Shown here piece after piece: positions 33,754-43,489 of a stretch of DNA of 64,000 bases. The notes beneath the pieces were generated by a model. The model was not told the DNA's origin. It worked only from the letters and a program-made list of their open reading frames with translations, and ran no database searches. Every line of letters starts with the position of its first letter. The stretch's first letter is position 1. Made by a program: the position numbers and the translations under genes. Origin of the DNA: Desulfoluna butyratoxydans (lineage in GTDB: Bacteria > Desulfobacterota > Desulfobacteria > Desulfobacterales > Desulfolunaceae); NCBI RefSeq assembly GCF_900699765.1, contig NZ_CAADHO010000001.1, forward strand, positions 558,001-622,000, in the 5' to 3' direction.

Positions 33754-34278
33754 ATGGACCGACACCTTTTCAACAGCGACGAACTCACCCTGGTCAATCG
33801 GGCTGTCTCCGTTTCCGAGGAGCTGGTGAGCGACCATTACAAAATATCGGAAAGCCAGTGGCTTAGAAACCGGTTCGACGTCAAGACCGGCAAAGACTTA
33901 ACAGATCAGGAGCGCGTGAACCAGGATGTCTTTGCCCAGGTCATCCGCTACCGGGGCGTTCCCTCCCCCAACGCGGGCGCCCCCCGGGAATTCGACCTGT
34001 ACATGATCTGCCTCCAGGACCACGCCATCCTCAAAGAGGTGGAGGCCAACGCCGACGTCGCCATCTTCCCATTCCTCTGCTATATCTTCGTGCATGAGCT
34101 GGTCCACATCATCCGCTTCGGGCGTTTTCTCCAGAGTTTCACCACGCCCACGGCCCAGCGGGAGCCCGAAGAGCAACTGGTCCACGACCGGACCCGGGAG
34201 ATCCTTTCCGGGACGAGCCTTCCCGGCATTGAAAAAATTATGTCCCAACACTGGGCGATCCGACATTGCAGCAAATAA
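33754..34278 (+). CDS. Conserved HExxH-containing protein of unknown function
   Basis: The product is 174 residues from the ATG at 33754. It contains VHELVHIIRF, an HExxH motif of the zinc-peptidase type (HELVH), preceded by a hydrophobic stretch (VAIFPFLCYIFV). The N-terminal half (SEELVSDHYKISESQWLRNRFDVKT) is distinctive but unrecognised. A third zinc ligand is not obvious, though Glu/His residues follow (EQLVHDRTREIL). AGGAG is only three bases before this ATG; an alternative ATG at 33736 has no clear site. It stands alone between the bS22-like gene and the fmdB-type gene. Its function is unknown; a protease is possible but unproven. Confidence 0.6.
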   Translation: MDRHLFNSDELTLVNRAVSVSEELVSDHYKISESQWLRNRFDVKTGKDLTDQERVNQDVFAQVIRYRGVPSPNAGAPREFDLYMICLQDHAILKEVEANADVAIFPFLCYIFVHELVHIIRFGRFLQSFTTPTAQREPEEQLVHDRTREILSGTSLPGIEKIMSQHWAIRHCSK

Positions 34279-34320
34279 ATCTGGGCCCATACCCCGGGTG
34301 TTTTTTTTTAAAAGGGATTC

Positions 34321-34348
34321 TTGACAAGCGTTTTATCCTGATTATATT
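34321..34348 (+). promoter_or_regulatory. Promoter of the FmdB-type gene
   Basis: A perfect TTGACA (34321-34326), 16 bases, and TATATT (34343-34348), 80 bases before the ATG at 34428. Confidence 0.65.
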
Positions 34349-34427
34349 TCAGACGTTCAAACGCACAGGTCTCAGGCGTCAAGGCCTTTGAGATCTGATT
34401 CTTAGAAGCGACGAGGAGGTAACCACC

Positions 34428-34640
34428 ATGCCGATTTATGAGTATGAATGCACCGAATGCGGTGAAGTGGAAGAGGCGGTCCAGAAAATGACCGATCCGC
34501 CCCTTACCCGGTGCAAAAAATGCTCCGGACCACTCCGCAAACTGATCTCCCACAGTTCCTTCCACTTAAAGGGTGGGGGATGGTACGCTGACTCCTACAG
34601 CAGTACGGGAGGCGGTTCCAGCACATCCGGCGGCTCTTAG
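34428..34640 (+). CDS. FmdB-family zinc ribbon protein
   Basis: The 70-residue protein begins MPIYEYECTECGEVEE, with a second pair in RCKKCSGPLRKLI, the single zinc ribbon (CxxC-CxxC) of the FmdB/CxxC_CxxC_SSSS family, which was named as a putative regulatory protein. The tail is Gly/Ser rich (TGGGSSTSGGS), as is common in the family. The role is unknown. It has its own promoter and precedes groES by about 260 bases, with no shared operon obvious. Confidence 0.88.
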   Translation: MPIYEYECTECGEVEEAVQKMTDPPLTRCKKCSGPLRKLISHSSFHLKGGGWYADSYSSTGGGSSTSGGS

Positions 34641-34904
34641 GCCGACCGGGCTTCAAGCAAGGCGCCACGCCTGGGCCCCCAGGCTCTGACGCAACCATGA
34701 TGCACCTGCAGGACGTCACACAGTAAAAACGCAACGCACCCGCCCCCATGGGGGCGCGGCCTTTAACAAGCCGGGCGGCAGCTGTTTTTTGTGGATCTAC
34801 TAAGGTGTCGTGGCATATATCGTGTTTATTTAACCAGACATTTCTTCTTCAGATAAACATCTTACACCATTTACGTGGATACAGCGCAAAGGAGAACAGG
34901 AATC

Positions 34905-35198
34905 ATGAAAATCAGACCGTTACAGGACCGAGTATTGGTAGAACGTCTGGAAGAGCAAACCACCACCAAAGGCGGCATCATCATCCCCGATACCGCCAAA
35001 GAGAAGCCCGCAGAAGGGCGTATCGTGGCCGCAGGCCAGGGTAAAACCAAAGAAGACGGCAGCCTCATCCCCATGGAACTGAAAGTCGGCGACCGTGTTC
35101 TCTTCAGCAAGTACGCCGGAAGCGAAGTCAAATTCGACGGAAACGACTTCCTCATCATGGGCCAGGACGACATCCTCTGCGTCGTCGACGAAGCTTAG
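34905..35198 (+). CDS. groES: Co-chaperonin GroES
   Basis: The 97-residue protein begins [17 protein letters not shown], has the mobile loop [10 protein letters not shown], and ends [11 protein letters not shown]. It caps GroEL for protein folding in the cytoplasm. It is the first gene of groESL; groEL starts 89 bases later. Neither a CIRCE element (TTAGCACTC-N9-GAGTGCTAA) nor a clear sigma-32 promoter is visible upstream, so heat control must work differently or lie further away. Start chosen at MKIRP; the longer frame is not supported. Confidence 0.96.
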   Translation: MKIRPLQDRVLVERLEEQTTTKGGIIIPDTAKEKPAEGRIVAAGQGKTKEDGSLIPMELKVGDRVLFSKYAGSEVKFDGNDFLIMGQDDILCVVDEA

Positions 35199-35284
35199 GC
35201 CCCGTTTGCAATCCACGACCTGACTGTAATTGATATTCTAACGACCTGAACTCAACATTTTCAACATACACGGAGGTTCGGTGA

Positions 35285-36940
<1,656 letters not shown>

Positions 36941-36991
36941 GACCGCTTCAGCGAAGGCGCCGCCCGGCGCCTTCCTGAGCCCCTGATATCC

Positions 36992-37024
36992 TCCCCCTTT
37001 TGCCCGCAGGGCAAAAGGGGGTTT
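36992..37024 (+). terminator. groESL terminator
   Basis: CCCCCTTTTGCCC and GGGCAAAAGGGGG arms followed by TTTCT. A second GAAGGCGCC/GGCGCCTTC hairpin lies at about 36953-36975. Confidence 0.88.
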
Positions 37025-37083
37025 CTATATGCTTTCAACGGGTTGCCCGACTTTGCCTGCAGCACGACCCTCCACCTCCAGCC

Positions 37084-37112
37084 TTGACACCCTGCCCCGG
37101 CTTGTATAGATT
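37084..37112 (+). promoter_or_regulatory. tol-pal operon promoter
   Basis: A perfect TTGACA (37084-37089) with TAGATT 17 bases later, or TATAGA after 15 bases, about 80 bases before the tolQ ATG. A second TTGACA at about 37151 lies too close to the start to serve. Confidence 0.6.
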
Positions 37113-37190
37113 AACGTGAAACAGCGGCCGGGCGGTCGTTTCGCACGTTCTTGACACCTCCTTTTTTTGCCCAACATGGAGACGGCACAC

Positions 37191-37901
37191 ATGGCCAACG
37201 AGTCTTTAGGTATTTTTCAGATGATCAGCGGGGCCGGCCCCATGGTCAAACTGGTCCTCTTAACGCTTCTCTTCTTTTCCGTGACCTCCTGGACCATCAT
37301 CATCCTTAAATTCCGAACCATCCGGCGCGCCCACAAGGAGTCCCTTGTCTTTGTGGAAACCTTCTGGAAGAGCAAAAACCTCTCCGACGCCTACTCCCTG
37401 GCCAAAGAGCTCAGCTACAGCTCCATCGGCAAGGTGTTCCGCACCGCCTACAGCGAGCTGAAGAAGCTCTCCAGCGCGGGCATCGGTGCCTCAAGCGAGG
37501 TGGGCATCGTCATGGGCGGCAACGGCCTGGACAACGTCCGGCGTACCCTGCGCAGGGCCACCTCCCAGGAGGTCACCCGACTCATGCAGCTCACCCCCTT
37601 CCTGGCCACCGCCGGAAGCACGGCCCCCTTCATCGGCCTCTTCGGAACGGTCTGGGGCATCATGAACTCCTTCCAGGGCATCGCCTACAAAGGTTCGGCC
37701 AACCTGGCCGTGGTGGCCCCCGGCATTGCCGAGGCCCTCATCGCAACGGCCGTGGGCCTCATGGTGGCCATCCCCTCGGTCATCGCCTACAACTATTTTG
37801 CCCAGCGCATCCGGATCATCGAGGTGGAGCTCAACAACTTCTCCTCGGACTTCTTGAACATCGTGGAGCGGGATATCCTGCGCAAAGGAAACGGAAAATG
37901 A
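37191..37901 (+). CDS. tolQ: Tol-Pal system proton channel subunit TolQ
   Basis: The 236-residue inner-membrane protein has three membrane segments (about 20-40, 135-160, 170-195). Its conserved channel segment is LTPFLATAGSTAPFIGLFGTVWGIMNSFQGI, with ALIATAVGLMVAIPSVIAYNYF after it. TolQ with TolR uses the proton gradient to drive TolA and keep the outer membrane constricted at division. The ATG at 37191 has GGAG nine bases upstream. tolR overlaps by four bases. Confidence 0.95.
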   Translation: MANESLGIFQMISGAGPMVKLVLLTLLFFSVTSWTIIILKFRTIRRAHKESLVFVETFWKSKNLSDAYSLAKELSYSSIGKVFRTAYSELKKLSSAGIGASSEVGIVMGGNGLDNVRRTLRRATSQEVTRLMQLTPFLATAGSTAPFIGLFGTVWGIMNSFQGIAYKGSANLAVVAPGIAEALIATAVGLMVAIPSVIAYNYFAQRIRIIEVELNNFSSDFLNIVERDILRKGNGK

Positions 37902-38311
37902 TCTCCGGCGGAAACGACAACGAGCTCATGAGCGAGATCAACGTCACCCCCTTTGTGGACGTGATGCTGGTGCTCCTCATCATCTTCATGGTGGCGGCCC
38001 CCATGATGACCCAGGGGGTGGACGTCGCCCTGCCCGAGGCAGCGGCGGGCTCCCTTGCCCGGGATGACGACGAGCCCTTTTACGTCACCATCAAGGGTGG
38101 CGGAGAGATCTTCATCAACGATTTTCCCGTGGACTCGGACAGGCTTCGGCCCAAACTCACCGCCCTTCTCAAGGAGCGGCCCGGGACCCGCGTCTTTCTG
38201 CGGGCCGACAAGTCCATCAGTTACGGCACGGTGGTTCGGACCATGGCCGAAATCAAGGGCGCCGGCGTGGAAAAATTAGGCATGGTAACGGAGCCCCTTG
38301 AAACCAAGTAA
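37898..38311 (+). CDS. tolR: Tol-Pal system protein TolR (ExbD/TolR family)
   Basis: The 137-residue protein starts with MSEINVTPFVDVMLVLLIIFMVAAPMM, the classic TolR membrane anchor with its essential aspartate. A periplasmic domain follows (VFLRADKSISYGTVVRTMAEIKGAGVEKLGMVTEP). Its ATG overlaps the tolQ stop. It forms the stator with TolQ. Confidence 0.95.
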   Translation: MISGGNDNELMSEINVTPFVDVMLVLLIIFMVAAPMMTQGVDVALPEAAAGSLARDDDEPFYVTIKGGGEIFINDFPVDSDRLRPKLTALLKERPGTRVFLRADKSISYGTVVRTMAEIKGAGVEKLGMVTEPLETK

Positions 38312-38348
38312 TGATCATCAGCACAGGTCCGGAACGAAGACGCCTCAC

Positions 38349-39188
38349 ATGACTTCTGCGCCCAGACAGCACCCCACCGGCGGTGATGACAACCGCCTCC
38401 TCACCCTTGCCGTGATCCTCTCGCTCACCGGACACGTCCTGCTGTTCACCCTCTCCCATGTCTTTACCACCAGCGGGTACAAGCCTCACAAGACCCCGCG
38501 CTCCATCGACGTGGACCTGATGCAGACTGAACAGCCCGTGAAAAAACCGGCCAAGGTCTCCAAAAGCAAAAAACAGACCGCGGCCCCTGCGGCCAAGGCA
38601 AAGCCATCCACCGCGCCGAACAAGAAGGCCACTCGCAAAAAAAGCGAGAAAAAGGTCCAGACCCCGGTGACCAAAACCATCTCCGGGAAAAAATCGGTTA
38701 AGCGCAAGCACAAGGTGATCACCCCGGACGAGCTGGTGCAAAGCGCCCTGGAAAAGATGGCCCGGGAGACATCCAGCCCGGAGCCCCTCTCCGAGCGCAT
38801 GAACCGCCTGAAACAGGAGGTGGCCGACACCAAAGCGCCTCCGGCCCAGCCCTCGTCGGGAACCAGCGACGGCCAGCCCACGGCCGCCCAGATCTCCGTG
38901 AAAGAGCGCTACTATCGCACCATCGAGGTCATCATCCGGAAAAACTGGGCCTACCCCGTCCAGATGGTCGGCACAAACACCCAGCTCAAGACCCAGATCA
39001 TCTTCACGGTCATGCCCGACGGCTCCGTGCGGGACGTCTGGGTTTCCCAGCGGTCCGGCAACGCCAGCTTCGACCGCTCGGCCCTAAGCGCCGTGCACAA
39101 GTCCACTCCCCTGCCCCCTTATCCGGCAGGGATCACCGATCGAAAGATGCCTTTTGTCATTGACTTTGACATCAGCGAACTGTTGTAG
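38349..39188 (+). CDS. tolA: TolA-like energy transducer with TonB C-terminal domain
   Basis: The 279-residue protein has one N-terminal membrane segment (LLTLAVILSLTGHVLLFTLSHVF, about 17-39), then a long Lys/Ala/Pro-rich stretch (KKPAKVSKSKKQTAA and similar) spanning the periplasm. The C-terminal TonB/TolA domain (ERYYRTIEVIIRKNWAYPVQ, then GNASFDRSALSAVHKSTPLPPYP) should contact Pal or TolB. The Lys-rich middle is shorter than in enteric TolA. The start at 38349 follows tolR by 37 bases; a TTG overlapping tolR is less likely. Position between tolR and tolB makes TolA the best name. Confidence 0.88.
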   Translation: MTSAPRQHPTGGDDNRLLTLAVILSLTGHVLLFTLSHVFTTSGYKPHKTPRSIDVDLMQTEQPVKKPAKVSKSKKQTAAPAAKAKPSTAPNKKATRKKSEKKVQTPVTKTISGKKSVKRKHKVITPDELVQSALEKMARETSSPEPLSERMNRLKQEVADTKAPPAQPSSGTSDGQPTAAQISVKERYYRTIEVIIRKNWAYPVQMVGTNTQLKTQIIFTVMPDGSVRDVWVSQRSGNASFDRSALSAVHKSTPLPPYPAGITDRKMPFVIDFDISELL

Positions 39189-39194
39189 GTAGCC

Positions 39195-40550
39195 ATGCAA
39201 ACATTAGTCAGAAGCCTTGGACGTTATCTTCTCCTTGTGATTGTTCTTGTTGTTGCAGCCGCCCCGGCCCAGGCCGAAGAGCGGGTGCGCCTGAGAGTCA
39301 CCAACCCCTTTGAAAACAAAACCCCGGTTGCCGTTCCCGCCTTCCGGGTCACGGGCAGCACGGACCGGGAGGCCGCCCTGGCCGAGGAGGCCGTGGCCCT
39401 TCTCCAGAACACCCTTGCCTTTACAGGGTATTTCCGCATGGTCAGCCGCGACGCCTTCCTGGAAGAGCCTGCCCGCACCGGTATCACCGAACAGGACATC
39501 CACTTCGACCGGTGGCGTTCCTCCGGTGCGGAGCTCCTTGTCACGGGCAGCCTCACCGTCAGCACCCAGACCGTCATCGGTGACTTTTACCTTTACGATA
39601 TCTACCGCCAGAAGAGCCTCTTCGGGGTCCGCTTCCGCGGGGCCGGCGCACCCGGGGAGACCCTGCGCCCCCTGATTCTGAAACTCGCCGACAAGATCAT
39701 GATGACCTATTCGGGGAAACACGGGTTCTTCGGCAGCCGCATCGCCTTTGTTTCCACGGGAACCAGCGGCATCAAGGAGATCTGGACCTGTGACTTCGAC
39801 GGCCACGCCCCGGTACAGGTTTCCAGGAACAACGCCATCACCCTGACCCCCTCCTGGTCCCCGGACGGCTCAACCCTGGCCTACACCTCCTATGTCAATA
39901 AAAAACCCGATATTTTCATCCAGGGAGCCTGGCCCGGATCCCGACGCGATCTTGTGACGGCACAGGGCACAACAAACATCACGCCGACGTGGCTCCCCGG
40001 GGGAAAAACCATGGCTGCGTCGTTGACAATTGACGGGGATCAAGCGATTTATCTGTTGACCCAAAAGGGTAAAATACGTAAAAGGTTAACAAGAAAGTGG
40101 AGCAAGTGGGGAATAGACGTATCTCCGGTATTTTCCCCTTCTGGCGACAGGATGGCCTTTGTATCCAAGCGATCTGGCACCCCCCAGATTTATGTCAAAC
40201 ACCTGGCCTCCGGCCGCATTGAACGCCTCACCTTCGACGGAAAGTACAACACGAGCCCAGCCTGGTCCCCTACAGGTGACCAGATTGCATACGCCGGATC
40301 CAAAAACGGCCATTTTGACATTCATGTCATCAATGCCCGCGGAGGACGCCCCATGCAGCTCACCTACGACTCCGGGGATAACGAGACCCCGTCCTGGTCG
40401 CCCGATGGCAGCCTGATTGTTTTCTCCTCGAACAGGAGAGGCAGATCATCCATTTATGTCATGAACGCATACGGCACAGATCAACGGCAACTCGTATCAC
40501 TGCCCGGTGAACAGACCGCCCCGGTGTGGTCTCCCAATTTAACCCAATGA
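39195..40550 (+). CDS. tolB: Tol-Pal system periplasmic protein TolB
   Basis: The 451-residue protein has a signal peptide (YLLLVIVLVVAAAPAQA), an N-terminal domain, and a WD40-like beta-propeller with repeated (S/T)-PxWSPDG segments (LTPSWSPDGSTLAY, SPVFSPSGDRMAF, TSPAWSPTGDQIAY, ETPSWSPDGSLIVF). It binds Pal and TolA in the periplasm. The start is six bases after the tolA stop. Codons at about 40020-40200 are unlike the rest of the gene (ATA, AGA, AGG, TTA cluster there). Confidence 0.95.
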   Translation: MQTLVRSLGRYLLLVIVLVVAAAPAQAEERVRLRVTNPFENKTPVAVPAFRVTGSTDREAALAEEAVALLQNTLAFTGYFRMVSRDAFLEEPARTGITEQDIHFDRWRSSGAELLVTGSLTVSTQTVIGDFYLYDIYRQKSLFGVRFRGAGAPGETLRPLILKLADKIMMTYSGKHGFFGSRIAFVSTGTSGIKEIWTCDFDGHAPVQVSRNNAITLTPSWSPDGSTLAYTSYVNKKPDIFIQGAWPGSRRDLVTAQGTTNITPTWLPGGKTMAASLTIDGDQAIYLLTQKGKIRKRLTRKWSKWGIDVSPVFSPSGDRMAFVSKRSGTPQIYVKHLASGRIERLTFDGKYNTSPAWSPTGDQIAYAGSKNGHFDIHVINARGGRPMQLTYDSGDNETPSWSPDGSLIVFSSNRRGRSSIYVMNAYGTDQRQLVSLPGEQTAPVWSPNLTQ

Positions 40551-40572
40551 AATTTGTTGACGAGGAGGAATG

Positions 40573-41139
40573 ATGGGAAAAAACTGGAGAGGAAGCTTAG
40601 CGCTCATTACCGTGCTGCTCACCATGCTGGTGGCGGTATCGTGCTCCCAAAAACCCGTGGAAACCGACCCCACAACAGAGGCCGCTTCCCAGGAGACCAT
40701 GAACCAGGAAGCCGCCGATGCCGCGGCCGCAGCTGATGACGCTGCCATGATCGCCGAAGAAGAACTGATGAAAAAAGAGGCTGCCGCCAGGGCCGAAGCC
40801 CGTGCCGCCTTTGAAAACACCCCTGTTTACTTCAATTACGACAGCTCTGCGGTTCAGGACTCTGAGATCGCCGTCCTGGAAGCCAAGGCCGAGTGGCTCA
40901 AAGAGAACACCGGCGTCCGCATCACCATCGAAGGACACTGCGACGACCGTGGCACCACCGACTACAACCTCGCCCTGGGCGACCGTCGTGCCGCACGCGT
41001 CAAGGCCTTCCTTGAAAGCCTCGGCGTAGACGCCGACCGCATGGTCACCGTCAGCTACGGCGAAGAGCGTCCCATGGACCCCGCCGCCAACGAAAGCGCC
41101 TGGGCCAAGAACCGGCGCGCCGAGTTCGTCATCCGATAG
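40573..41139 (+). CDS. pal: Peptidoglycan-associated lipoprotein Pal
   Basis: The 188-residue lipoprotein has a lipobox (LVAVSC, cleavage before the Cys), an Ala/Glu-rich spacer (about 30-75) and an OmpA-like domain (PVYFNYDSSAVQDSE, then IEGHCDDRGTTDYNLALGDRRA) that binds peptidoglycan. AGGAGG lies four bases before the ATG at 40573; the ATG one codon earlier is too close to it. A terminator follows at 41189, so ybgF may be weaker or separately transcribed. Confidence 0.95.
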   Translation: MGKNWRGSLALITVLLTMLVAVSCSQKPVETDPTTEAASQETMNQEAADAAAAADDAAMIAEEELMKKEAAARAEARAAFENTPVYFNYDSSAVQDSEIAVLEAKAEWLKENTGVRITIEGHCDDRGTTDYNLALGDRRAARVKAFLESLGVDADRMVTVSYGEERPMDPAANESAWAKNRRAEFVIR

Positions 41140-41188
41140 GTTCGCTCTCCGGCGCCCTGTGCCGGCAGCACCTTAGTCTATCCAAGTT

Positions 41189-41230
41189 ACCGAAGGGCGT
41201 CCACGGACGCCCTTCGGTCGTTTTCGTTTT
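41189..41230 (+). terminator. Terminator after pal
   Basis: ACCGAAGGGCGTCC and GGACGCCCTTCGGT arms followed by CGTTTTCGTTTT. It separates pal from ybgF. Confidence 0.82.
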
Positions 41231-41266
41231 CATGCCCAACCACGACTGCATCAGGAGTACCCTGCT

Positions 41267-42037
41267 ATGAAGCCCAAGGTCGTCGCCTGCCTGCTGGCGG
41301 GCCTGTGTCTCTCCGGCTGCGCCCTTCAAAAGGATTACGTTGCCATGAACGGACGTATCACCCTCCTTGAAGAGGAGATGCGCCAAAGCCAGTCCGCCTC
41401 CAAAGGGGTGGAAGAGTCTGTGACCAGCAAAAACGTGCGTCTGGCCAACAAACTCGAGCAACTGGAAGAGGAGCTCCGGGCCATTCGCGGGGATATGGAG
41501 GCAGCCCTCCACCACAGCAGCCAGGCCACCACCCGGGGAGCCGATACGGAAAAAAGCCTCACGGCCATGCAGGCCGGTATTGACGCCCTGGCCGCCAAGC
41601 TGGCACGCCTCGAAGCCTTCACGGGCTATGAGCCCACAGAGGGCAAGCCCCCTGCGCCGGAGACCAAGGCCAACGCCGAAAGCACCTACCTCAAGGCCAA
41701 GCAGGCCTTTGACGCCGGCGACATGGACACCGCCAAAAAAGGATTCTCCGACGTGGTGGAGACCTACAGCTCTTCGGACAGCGCGGACAACGCCCAGTTC
41801 TGGATCGGCGAGATCTACTACAGGGAAAAATGGTTCCAGAAGGCCATCCTCGAGTACCAGAAGGTCATTGAAAACTACCCGGACGGCAACAAGGTCCCGG
41901 CAGCATACCTCAAACAGGGCCTGGCCTTCGAATCCCTGGGCGAAACCGAAAATGCCCATCTGATCCTGGGGGAACTCCTGCGAAAATACCCCGACACCGC
42001 CGAAGCCTCCATCGCACGAAAAAAACTGGAGAAGTAG
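41267..42037 (+). CDS. ybgF: Tol-Pal system protein YbgF (CpoB), lipoprotein form
   Basis: The 256-residue protein begins with a lipoprotein signal (LAGLCLSGC). It then has a coiled coil (about 30-115, RITLLEEEMRQSQ...LEQLEEELRAIRG) and C-terminal TPR repeats (ESTYLKAKQAFDAGDMDTAKKGF, AQFWIGEIYYREKWFQKAILEYQKVI). YbgF/CpoB trimers couple the Tol system to peptidoglycan synthesis in the periplasm. Many YbgF proteins are soluble; the lipobox anchors this one. Confidence 0.9.
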   Translation: MKPKVVACLLAGLCLSGCALQKDYVAMNGRITLLEEEMRQSQSASKGVEESVTSKNVRLANKLEQLEEELRAIRGDMEAALHHSSQATTRGADTEKSLTAMQAGIDALAAKLARLEAFTGYEPTEGKPPAPETKANAESTYLKAKQAFDAGDMDTAKKGFSDVVETYSSSDSADNAQFWIGEIYYREKWFQKAILEYQKVIENYPDGNKVPAAYLKQGLAFESLGETENAHLILGELLRKYPDTAEASIARKKLEK

Positions 42038-42113
42038 GTTCGGCAGCACCCGTTCTTTTTTCCCGCCCCGCCGTCATGCCAAGGCGGGGCATCGTCAACA
42101 AGGCGCCTAAAGC

Positions 42114-42602
42114 ATGGTCACAGTCATGGGGATCGACCCCGGCCTGGCCGAAACGGGCATCGGCGTGGTCAGCGGCGCAGCCCTCACCGTCTCCGACTAC
42201 TCCTTCGGTCACATCCGCACCACAAAGGACATGAGCACCGCAGCCCGGCTTCACCTTATCCACAGCCGGATCAGCGAAGCCATCGCCATCAAGCACCCGG
42301 ACCTCATGGTGGTGGAAGACGTCTTCTCCCTGGAGCGCTACCCCAAATCCGGGATCCTGCTGGGCAAGGTGGTGGGAGTGGTTTTGCTTGCCGCATGCAC
42401 TGCGGGCATTCCGGTAAACGAGGTCCCGGTGCGTGAGGCCAAAAAAATTCTTTCGGGCAACGGCAACGCCAGCAAGGCCCAGCTGGAGCGATCTGTCCGG
42501 GACTTCCTGAAACACCCGGAGCCCATCCGGCCGGACCATGCCTCCGATGCCCTGGCCCTGGCCATGATCGGCCTCTTCCGGCACAACCGTCTCCGCCGCT
42601 GA
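42114..42602 (+). CDS. ruvC: Holliday junction resolvase RuvC
   Basis: The 162-residue nuclease has the RuvC RNase H-fold acidic residues: MGIDPGLAETG (first Asp), MVVEDVFSLE, and HASDALALAMIG (last Asp pair). It cuts Holliday junctions held by RuvAB. The ATG at 42114 gives MVTVMGIDPGL; a start at 42126 is also conceivable. ruvA follows by 54 bases and ruvB by about 215 more, giving a ruvCAB set. Confidence 0.95.
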   Translation: MVTVMGIDPGLAETGIGVVSGAALTVSDYSFGHIRTTKDMSTAARLHLIHSRISEAIAIKHPDLMVVEDVFSLERYPKSGILLGKVVGVVLLAACTAGIPVNEVPVREAKKILSGNGNASKAQLERSVRDFLKHPEPIRPDHASDALALAMIGLFRHNRLRR

Positions 42603-42656
42603 TCACCATCCGCAGGAGACGTATCTCCTAACTTTTTGCGAGGCTACAACACCCCT

Positions 42657-43274
42657 ATGATCGGTTACCTGCAAGGACGACTCCTCAAGAAAGAGGAAGA
42701 GAAAATTCTCCTTCTCGTGGGAGGCGTCGGCTACAACATCCTGCTTCCCGCCTCGGTGATGGCCTCCATCGCCACACGCGAGCCCGGAGACGAGCTCTCC
42801 TTTTCCATCTACACCCACCAGACCGAGCGCCAGCCCAAGGCCACCCTCATCGGCTTCCACACCGAAGAGGAGAAAGAGTTCTTCCAGCTCTTCATCTCCG
42901 TGGAGGACATCGGCCCCATGAAGGCGGTGAAGGCCATGGGCCTTCCCATCGAGGAGATCGCCGCCGCCATCGAGGGGGCAGACTTAAAGAGCCTCATGAA
43001 GCTTCCCGGCATCGGCAAGCGCACGGCCCAGAAGATCATCGCCACCTTAGAGGGCAAGACCGCCCGGTTCGCCCTGGAGGCTGTCTCTTCAGCCGGTGCC
43101 CCCGAACCTCCCAAGGCCGCCTTCGTGGACCAGGTCATCGACGTTCTCACCCACCAGCTGGGCCACAAGAGCAGCGATGCCAAGGCCCTGGTGGCAGACG
43201 CCATGACGCGCAACCCGGACATCGACAGCCCCGAGACGCTCCTGGACGAAGTCTACCGCGCCCCCAAGGGGTAA
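42657..43274 (+). CDS. ruvA: Holliday junction helicase subunit RuvA
   Basis: The 205-residue protein starts MIGYLQGRLLKKEEEKILL, the family's normal N-terminus. It has helix-hairpin-helix motifs (SVEDIGPMKAVKAMG and LMKLPGIGKRTAQKII) that grip the junction, and a C-terminal domain that contacts RuvB (TLLDEVYRA end). A frame seven codons longer is rejected. The ribosome site is weak. Confidence 0.95.
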   Translation: MIGYLQGRLLKKEEEKILLLVGGVGYNILLPASVMASIATREPGDELSFSIYTHQTERQPKATLIGFHTEEEKEFFQLFISVEDIGPMKAVKAMGLPIEEIAAAIEGADLKSLMKLPGIGKRTAQKIIATLEGKTARFALEAVSSAGAPEPPKAAFVDQVIDVLTHQLGHKSSDAKALVADAMTRNPDIDSPETLLDEVYRAPKG

Positions 43275-43291
43275 CGGATCCTGTTTTTTGA

Positions 43292-43311
43292 CCCCGGCAG
43301 CCCTGCCGGGG
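43292..43311. other. GC hairpin between ruvA and ruvB, related to repeat module 1
   Basis: CCCCGGCA and TGCCGGGG arms over GCCC, followed by GCCAAA, resemble the GCCCTGCCGGGGGCCAAA part of module 1. The T-run precedes the stem rather than following it, so termination is unlikely. Confidence 0.45.
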
Positions 43312-43489
43312 CCAAATCCGTCCACCCCGGAGACGGCACGCTTCCCGGTTGATTCCACCTTCGGAAAAAGGTATCATCCCGATGTGTGTCGGCCTTATTC
43401 ATGCAAGCATCCCTTTACCCGAAGGTGCGCTGCCATGGTGTGTTTGCGCCATGCCGCGGCCATCTCAACCCAGGAGTTTCCCCCACGCG

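Noticed and set aside
40083-40095. GGTTAAC motif as a second BirA box
   Set aside because: Inside tolB with no paired half-site.
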